A DNA stretch of 64,000 nucleotides from Apostichopus japonicus (lineage: Eukaryota > Echinodermata > Holothuroidea > Aspidochirotida > Stichopodidae): contig NC_092575.1 of NCBI RefSeq assembly GCF_037975245.1, positions 13,619,001-13,683,000 of the forward strand. Reading direction: 5' to 3'. Under the pieces are notes generated by a model. The model did no database searches, was not told where the DNA came from, and was given only the letters and a program-made list of their open reading frames with translations. The translations under genes were made by a program, and so were the position numbers. Shown here piece after piece: positions 59,001 to 64,000 of this stretch. Within the stretch, counting starts at the first letter, position 1. Each line of letters starts with the position of its first letter.

Positions 59001-62000
59001 ATTCATCCAACTATTATATCTACTGCAGCATCCAACCAGATAACTTCTAGTCTTCAAGGGCAGAGTAATTTTGGAAAGAGAAAGAGGTGGGGAATGAGAA
59101 CTCCTCCCGCTGTGGGTTTACACGACACACATTTTGCCCAAAAAAGGTTCCCTTGAAATGATTGGACATGCATCGTATCCTAGCTAACCACCAACCATCC
59201 TTTTACAGTGATGGTGTCTTTAAAAGTTTTCAGACGTTTGAGGTTATGTTTTGCCGTTTTAAATTGATCATTCTAGCAAACTTGAGAGGAAGAAATTATT
59301 TATGGATCATTTGGGGAACGACAGTACTATGTTATCCACAGGACCTACTTTGTAAGTGATCCTTTGCTGAACTTTTACAAGTCACGTACTATTGGAGTGT
59401 TAGTGACTTGTTGTGTGGAGTGTGTGGAGTGTTAGCTCAGTGGTTAACACCGGTGCCTTCCAATCATACAGTCCCCGGTTTGAGTCACTCCAAGATTAAT
59501 ATATGTCGTCCAGTTACAGAGTTGTTGACAATTGACAATTCATAATCATGAACGTTAAATATGAATGTAAGAGACGGACTTCGGTCAGCTTGCGGCTTTG
59601 ATAAGCCAATGAGGCTTCTTCGCGAGTTCCTGCTTGCAGGAGGATCTAAATACATACATACTATTACAAGTTTTACTGAGTTTTAAAGGTATTACAGACT
59701 ACAAAAACCATTGCAGTTTCTTGGTACTTTTGTATTATTACTTTCAAACTTTCTCTTCGACATATTTAGAACATTGAAGTGAAAGTCGGACATACTTTCC
59801 ATCCCTCTCCGGAAATATGATGGTACTGTATTGAACGCTGACATCTGTGATATGAATGAAAGGTTTTTCTCCCTTCTTTCTGTGGGTAACGGAAAAAGAG
59901 AAAATTGATAGATTTAGCGAAATGTAAATAAATCATTTTCAATTTTCCAACTACAATGTAAAATAGATGAGAACAACCAGAGACACAATTAAACCATCAT
60001 TCCATCTTATGTCGAGATAGTTATAATAGTTAATTCTCTCAAAACTCATGAAATATTGTAAATTAAAGATAATTTGAATTCAAATAGGGCCGTGCAAAAC
60101 ACTCGCTGAATACACAGATGTCAATCTTGCATGAGCTTTTTTTGTGTGTACAGTGCTGTATTTTACAGTATATAAACACCCATATAATTTAAGCTTGCAT
60201 CTGCTTGCTACGGCTTGGCCTGAGTGAGAACTGCAATACATACACGTCCTGTTGGTTATCGGCATAGCTATAACTTACACAATAACATATCACATACAGT
60301 ACAAATCTTTGCTGGTTTAATAATGCACTAAATGTGAGTCACATAGTAAAAATAATATTGAAGGACAAAATTAAATTAAATAAAAAAAAATAAAAAAAAT
60401 TTGTTAGCTATATATATCTTAGCTATGACACACTCTTAAATGGAGAGGCACAAGTTCATACAATTAAATGTGTGACGTAGTTATACAACCCAGCATACCA
60501 GCACAACTTTTAGATACTCAGTGTTGGAATAACAGTTGGATATACTTATGACGGTCAATTAAGTAGCACAAATTTGGTCAAGTCGGCATTAAATGACCAA
60601 TACAGATCAAAAGTACATTGTACCACTCTACAGTGCCTTTAAAACTAGGTCTTCTACTACTCTAGTTAATTCTGGTCATGTTGGATATTACATCATGAAT
60701 ATTCAATACTTCATACACCAGTTCACCTTATTAACATAAATTCCATATCACCTTGGCCTCTATTTCACCTATGACCAATAGCAATGTTAATTAATTTTTG
60801 AGTGAAGGTGAGTGTTCATACTGACCTATACTCAACCTCCATCGACCTAGTTATTCGATGCTTGGACTTAATGGTCAAAACGATTTTAAACTTCTGCTAA
60901 ATTGTCCGTAACTTTGGAAGGTCTCTTTGATGCCATAGTGCATCCTAGTCAGAATTTGTTGTCTAAAGCAATCTTTTGAAAGAAATGCTTCAGAAAGATT
61001 AATTTTTGTCAATGAAATCCTTTATCATTCTTTGACAACTCATTGGCTGTATTGTTAATTGATAGTAGGCAAATTAATTACAGGCTCTTGTACTTACACT
61101 TCCTCGGATAATAGTAGGCTACTACTAGCTATGAAAGCTACCAAACAAGAAAGCAAAATAAAATAACTTAATAAAACTGTTAGCAAACTGCTTATCCACT
61201 ATCTTACAGCCTGTGTAAAAGAATGTGTAAAAGTAAGCAGACTATTGAATCTAAAGTTTGATGAAGGTCCCTAGCTATCTTGAAACACAACAAAGTACAA
61301 TAACTAATATTGATATTATTATCCACAAGGTTAAGCAAACAGTTCCTCAGGATTAGTCTCATATGTATGGGTCAATCAGGCTAGTCCAATATTTGACAAT
61401 TTTCTTGTCACTGTTACCCTGTGCATCTGTGTTATACAACGTAATTCAATCGATGAATTAAGTACAACTAATCCTGGCTGTTGTTCTTCTAGTCTGGCTT
61501 GGACCATGCAGACAAAAACTTCATTACAAAGTTACTATAATATACAGTTTCCTTGGTTAAAATGGACATCAAACTTGTCACAAATTTGATCTTTTAACCT
61601 ATGGAATGACCCCTACATACAGTAATTGGTTTCCATGTTCTAGATATGTAATAAATATAAACTGTGAGCTGTCATTATTGAATCAATTTAAGTCTTTGTT
61701 CGTGCCAAGTTTTTAATAATTTACTCATTAAATTCTCAGAAATGAATCATGGAGGGCTGCTATGACCCTGCAGGAAGCAGGTAAATGCACTTAATACTAT
61801 TCAACTTATTATTTAATACTTTGTTGTCGTCATCATGAAATGTCCTGTGGAATTCTTGCTATGTTTAAATTCTTTAATAAACAAATCTAATAAAGATTAT
61901 AAACTTTGTATCTGAGAGTTAAATATATCCCAGAGTATGAAAGCTGAAAAAGAATTTTAAGAAAGAGCTGGTCATCATGTATTTCACTAATGGGTAAAAA

Positions 62001-63846
62001 CATATTTTTTTAGTGAGTGTCTAAAATAAGAATTAAAAAATTATATAATCACAATACAAATTAACATTGTTCTGACAAAGTATATGTGTTTTAAAGACCC
62101 AGCATTACTGGAAAATGTTAGAATGCATATTATCCTCATAATTCAAGCAGCAAAGAAAGTCTGTCATTAAAACTAACCAATACTGATATGCAAAGAAATG
62201 GTTTCACACATGTGCTGGGCCAGGATGCTTGCCCAAGCCAACTTCCAAATACACAGACAGAGAAACAACAACAAATGACAATTTAGAGACAATTCAGAAA
62301 CTATGATGGCTCAATAGGGACAAAGGGAAAAAATAAGTGTGCCTAAATCTCAAAATTTTGACTTTTTATCTCCAAATTTTGACTTTTTATCTCCAAATTT
62401 TTATTTATCAAAATTCTTATCTCAAAATTTTATCCTTTTATCTAAATAATTTTTCTTTCCTATGTCCCTATTAAGCCACCGTAAGAAACAGAACAATGGT
62501 GTTGAAGAGAATGTGCTCACCCTGTGGAAGGCTTTGGTACAATTTCTACTTCAACGTAGTTTAATTTTCGAGCTGCGGAGGAAAATGAAAATTAATGTAT
62601 AATATGAGTTATCTGACATCGTTGGATATGGCACCAACATTTCTATTCTAACATTGTTCCATTGTAAGATAGTTTTTTGGCTTTCCCTTACTTGTTCAAT
62701 TAGTAACCAAAGTTTTGGTTTTGTCAAAACAGGCTCTACTATAAATTACATGCAGGACAGTAGAGAATGACTGAAACTCAATAGGGCAAAAATAAATTAG
62801 TTTTCATACAAGAAAGCCCACCAAACAAATACACAATGCTCAGAAACCAGGCTATTTAGGTTCATTTCTATATTTTATATTAAGTGAAAGAATAGTTTAT
62901 ACCACAAAGATTTTCCAAGTCAATGTCAAGGCCTTAAATAAGGCACAGCAATAACAAAAGAATACCTCAGTGTTAAGAGAAAATGACTAAATATCATGCG
63001 CATTACACCAAACTTAATCAATATTTATTTAATCTTTATTTGTTTGATATAAAAATGTTAATCCACTACAAAATGGTCAAGAAAAAGATACACACAACTT
63101 CTACAAATTTCTACAAAAATTGTTAATATGTTCAAGGAATGTCTCAGATTATAGATAAATAAATAGTAGTATCATTTTTTTCCAGTTACACAATCACAAT
63201 TTAAAGTTTTGAAAAATAAATGACTTAACTCTGTAACTCTACATTTTTCTGTCTAAGAATTCTCAAGTGGATAGCTACACTTGATATTTTGCCAAAACCA
63301 CAATTATAAAATGAGCATTTCATTTATCATTTTAACATTGATTAAAATGATTAAAGTAATACATCATTCATATGTAAAATATATCATTTCAACAATTCCA
63401 GAGAACTTGCTATAAAATTGCTGTCAAATGCTGTTTTGAGAAAACTGTTGAAGAATTATTGCGAATAATACATGTGATCAACTGATCAATTCATCCTTTG
63501 TCAAATTTCCCAAAATGTTTACATTGAACATTTAAACTCCTTCACAGTGTATATTAAAAGTTCCAAAGTTTTGCTGCTTGGAATTGCTTCAGGAGGATAT
63601 CATTGTCAACACCATTAGCCAAAACTTAACCTAAACAACTGAAGGAAACCATGAAATATTCGCTAATTTGGCTGCAGCCTGAGGTGGAAAACAAGTTAGG
63701 TATTGTCTCAAAATTAGAGTATAAAATGTGTGTTGTATATATTAAGAGTATACTATTTACAATTTTAAAAACAAACAATTCATGCATTTGGCGCTTACTT
63801 AACTTTCACAGAGGTCCGTGATGTTTGTCACAGCATTAACTTTGTG
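49878..63846 (-). CDS. Large phosphotyrosine adaptor with C-terminal SH2 domain (SLP-76/BLNK-like layout), N-terminus not seen
   Basis: Exons in gene order: 63846-63804 (weak), 62572-62521, 59879-59796, 58527-58395, 57001-56018, 53859-52743, 52251-52145, 50084-49878. All are GT-AG, all phases agree, and the total is 2727 nt (908 residues and stop). The last two exons form one SH2 domain: QPWYYGKLLR, YLVRDSS (Arg that binds phosphotyrosine), LCVLYGQKVHHYII, FASVSEIIEFYRKH, ending at FLYPR. The rest is disordered and rich in Ser/Pro/Lys. It contains tyrosine motifs NYVEVEI, VQYSTI (ITIM-like), TYVNV and NYENV (both pYxN, a GRB2 SH2 ligand), GYETVTY, EYAVF, and PxxxPR motifs PVPLPR and PLPAPR. 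A long tyrosine-bearing tail before a terminal SH2 is the SLP-76/BLNK plan; SH3BP2 or NCK-type SH2 relatives remain possible. It likely scaffolds signalling beneath receptor or cytoplasmic tyrosine kinases. Confidence 0.75.
50682..51069. mobile_element. 388-bp non-autonomous hAT-like element in an SH2-adaptor intron
   Basis: Starts CAGTGGCGGAGC and ends GCTCCGCCACTG, exact 12-bp inverted repeats. It is flanked by perfect TCATCACA duplications (50674-50681, 51070-51077). A poly-C run at 50717-50733 follows the left TIR. No coding capacity. Confidence 0.9.
52145..52251 (-). CDS. SH2-adaptor exon: first half of SH2 domain
   Basis: Between CCAAACACAG and AGG|GTATGT. Reads NQPWYYGKLLRQECDYLMIS and PCQYLVRDSSHR, including the conserved Trp and the phosphotyrosine-binding Arg. 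Confidence 0.9.
52743..53859 (-). CDS. SH2-adaptor large exon 2 (Pro/Ser/His-rich, 21-residue repeats)
   Basis: Preceded by TTTTTTTATTAG; ends TACA|GTAAGC. 372 codons open. Has PLPAPR, GYETVTYKPP, EYAVFKQ and a His-rich stretch (PPHHHHGREPKR). Near its end are three 21-residue repeats (DVPCLQRSPQAGSPSTQGQT type, about 52798-52988). Confidence 0.85.
52798..52988 (-). repeat. 63-bp coding repeat, three copies, inside the SH2-adaptor exon
   Basis: AAAGAAGTCCCCAAGCTGGG (on the - strand) recurs three times at 63-bp spacing. It keeps the frame and encodes QRSPQAGS... units with repeated Ser-Pro sites. It lies just before the SH2 domain. Confidence 0.9.
53880..56017. other. SH2-adaptor intron, no exon seen
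   Basis: AT-rich; open frames on the + strand at 54131-54751 have no splice or domain support. Confidence 0.5.
56018..57001 (-). CDS. SH2-adaptor large exon 1 (basic, GRB2-type motifs)
   Basis: Preceded by a long pyrimidine tract and CTCAAG; ends GAG|GTTTGT. 328 codons with no stop. Basic clusters (PPRRRRSH, RRKLSKQNSIDLKKMKVEKK), the PPPIP and PVPLPR proline motifs, and TYVNVVF and NYENVNLE near its end. Confidence 0.85.
57065..58394. other. SH2-adaptor intron, nothing further seen
   Basis: Contains a TA microsatellite at 58175-58190 and a poly-A run (58292-58304). No conserved exon on either strand. Confidence 0.45.
58395..58527 (-). CDS. SH2-adaptor exon, acidic segment
   Basis: Between TATTTGCAG and AAG|GTAGGA. 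Reads GTPHNSIVADDPLQVSCGIQ and EFEEGAQDVPPNLP. Joins in phase 0 to the next exon. Confidence 0.7.
59426..59665 (+). repeat. tRNA-derived SINE
   Basis: Head GGAGTGTTAGCTCAGTGG carries a good A box (TAGCTCAGTGG), and GGTTTGAGTCA about 37 bp later is a degenerate B box. GGAGTG at the 5' end pairs with CACTCC after the B box, as in a tRNA acceptor stem. The body leads to a stem-loop tail (TCCTGCTTGCAGGA) and a TACA-type short repeat. The tail, a stem-loop plus a short tandem, suggests mobilisation by a CR1/L2-like LINE. Confidence 0.65.
59796..59879 (-). CDS. SH2-adaptor exon with ITIM-like VQYSTI
   Basis: Between TTACCCACAG and AA|GTATGT. Reads KKGEKPFIHITDVSVQYSTI then IFPERDG. VQYSTI fits the (I/V/L)xYxx(I/V/L) consensus. 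Confidence 0.65.
60000..62500. other. SH2-adaptor intron region, no exon supported
   Basis: AT-rich. A possible short exon at 61092-61134 was considered and set aside because its phase does not fit the neighbours. Confidence 0.4.
62521..62572 (-). CDS. SH2-adaptor exon with NYVEVEI motif
   Basis: Between CTCCGCAG and GG|GTGAGC. Reads RKLNYVEVEIVPKPST. A Tyr followed by V-E-V suits SH2 binding, as in docking proteins. Confidence 0.55.
62580..63800. other. SH2-adaptor intron region, nothing seen
   Basis: AT-rich with no conserved exon or repeat unit recognised. Confidence 0.4.
63804..63846 (-). CDS. Possible upstream exon of the SH2-adaptor gene
   Basis: Reads HKVNAVTNITDLCE between ATTTAG and GTTAAG, and its 1-nt end matches the next exon. 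The acceptor lacks a pyrimidine tract, so support is weak. Confidence 0.3.
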
Positions 63847-64000
63847 CTAAATCCATGTACTATGGTTGTTATTTTGCAGGGTTTTTTTTTTATGCAGATC
63901 GAAACCAGCGAATAATTATGAATACACAACCAATTTGCTTTTAAGTACATTAAATATCCAGTGTTACCTACTATGCTACTCTCAATGACAGATTGTGCTC

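Noticed and set aside
61092-61134. Possible microexon on the - strand with donor GTGTAAGT, reading FIASSSLLLSEE
   Set aside because: Its start phase does not fit the upstream exon at 62521, while the exons at 62521 and 59879 join directly in frame.

Overview
This is eukaryotic DNA from an animal: AT-rich, with multi-exon genes that have GT-AG introns and many decayed transposable elements. The LINE, BEL/Pao, Ty3-type and hAT remnants, plus the tRNA-derived SINEs, suggest an aquatic invertebrate, perhaps an echinoderm or other invertebrate deuterostome. That placement is inference; no diagnostic marker is present.

1-27 kb is a repeat-rich region with no host gene I can support. It holds an hAT transposase relic, non-autonomous elements with terminal inverted repeats and 8-bp target duplications (two more lie at 45.5 and 50.7 kb), a degraded BEL/Pao retrotransposon, a CR1/L2-like LINE reverse transcriptase, a Ty3-type integrase relic, tandem arrays, a long array rich in AGGTCA half-sites, and several tRNA-derived SINE pieces.

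27.1-32.4 kb holds an unrecognised + strand locus. It has a short first exon, an acidic exon, a large exon with a Lys/Ser-rich repeat of about 400 bp, and a C-terminal segment with one hydrophobic helix. Several frame breaks make it either a multi-exon gene or one in decay. The fourth repeat unit seems to have gained a splice donor by one base change, so its stop-ridden remainder can be removed as an intron.

36.2-45.4 kb is a complete + strand thiopurine S-methyltransferase-family gene: 8 coding exons, all phases compatible, 243 codons. Its introns carry four different tandem arrays. The two arginines next to the substrate in mammalian TPMT appear to be missing.

49.9-63.8 kb is a - strand gene for a large, mostly disordered phosphotyrosine adaptor ending in an SH2 domain. 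Eight phase-compatible exons are visible (about 908 residues); its N-terminus lies beyond the right edge or was not found. It has two pYxN (GRB2-type) motifs, an ITIM-like motif and two PxxxPR motifs, and resembles the SLP-76/BLNK group in layout. It is convergent with the TPMT-like gene, with about 4.5 kb of repeat-bearing spacer between them.
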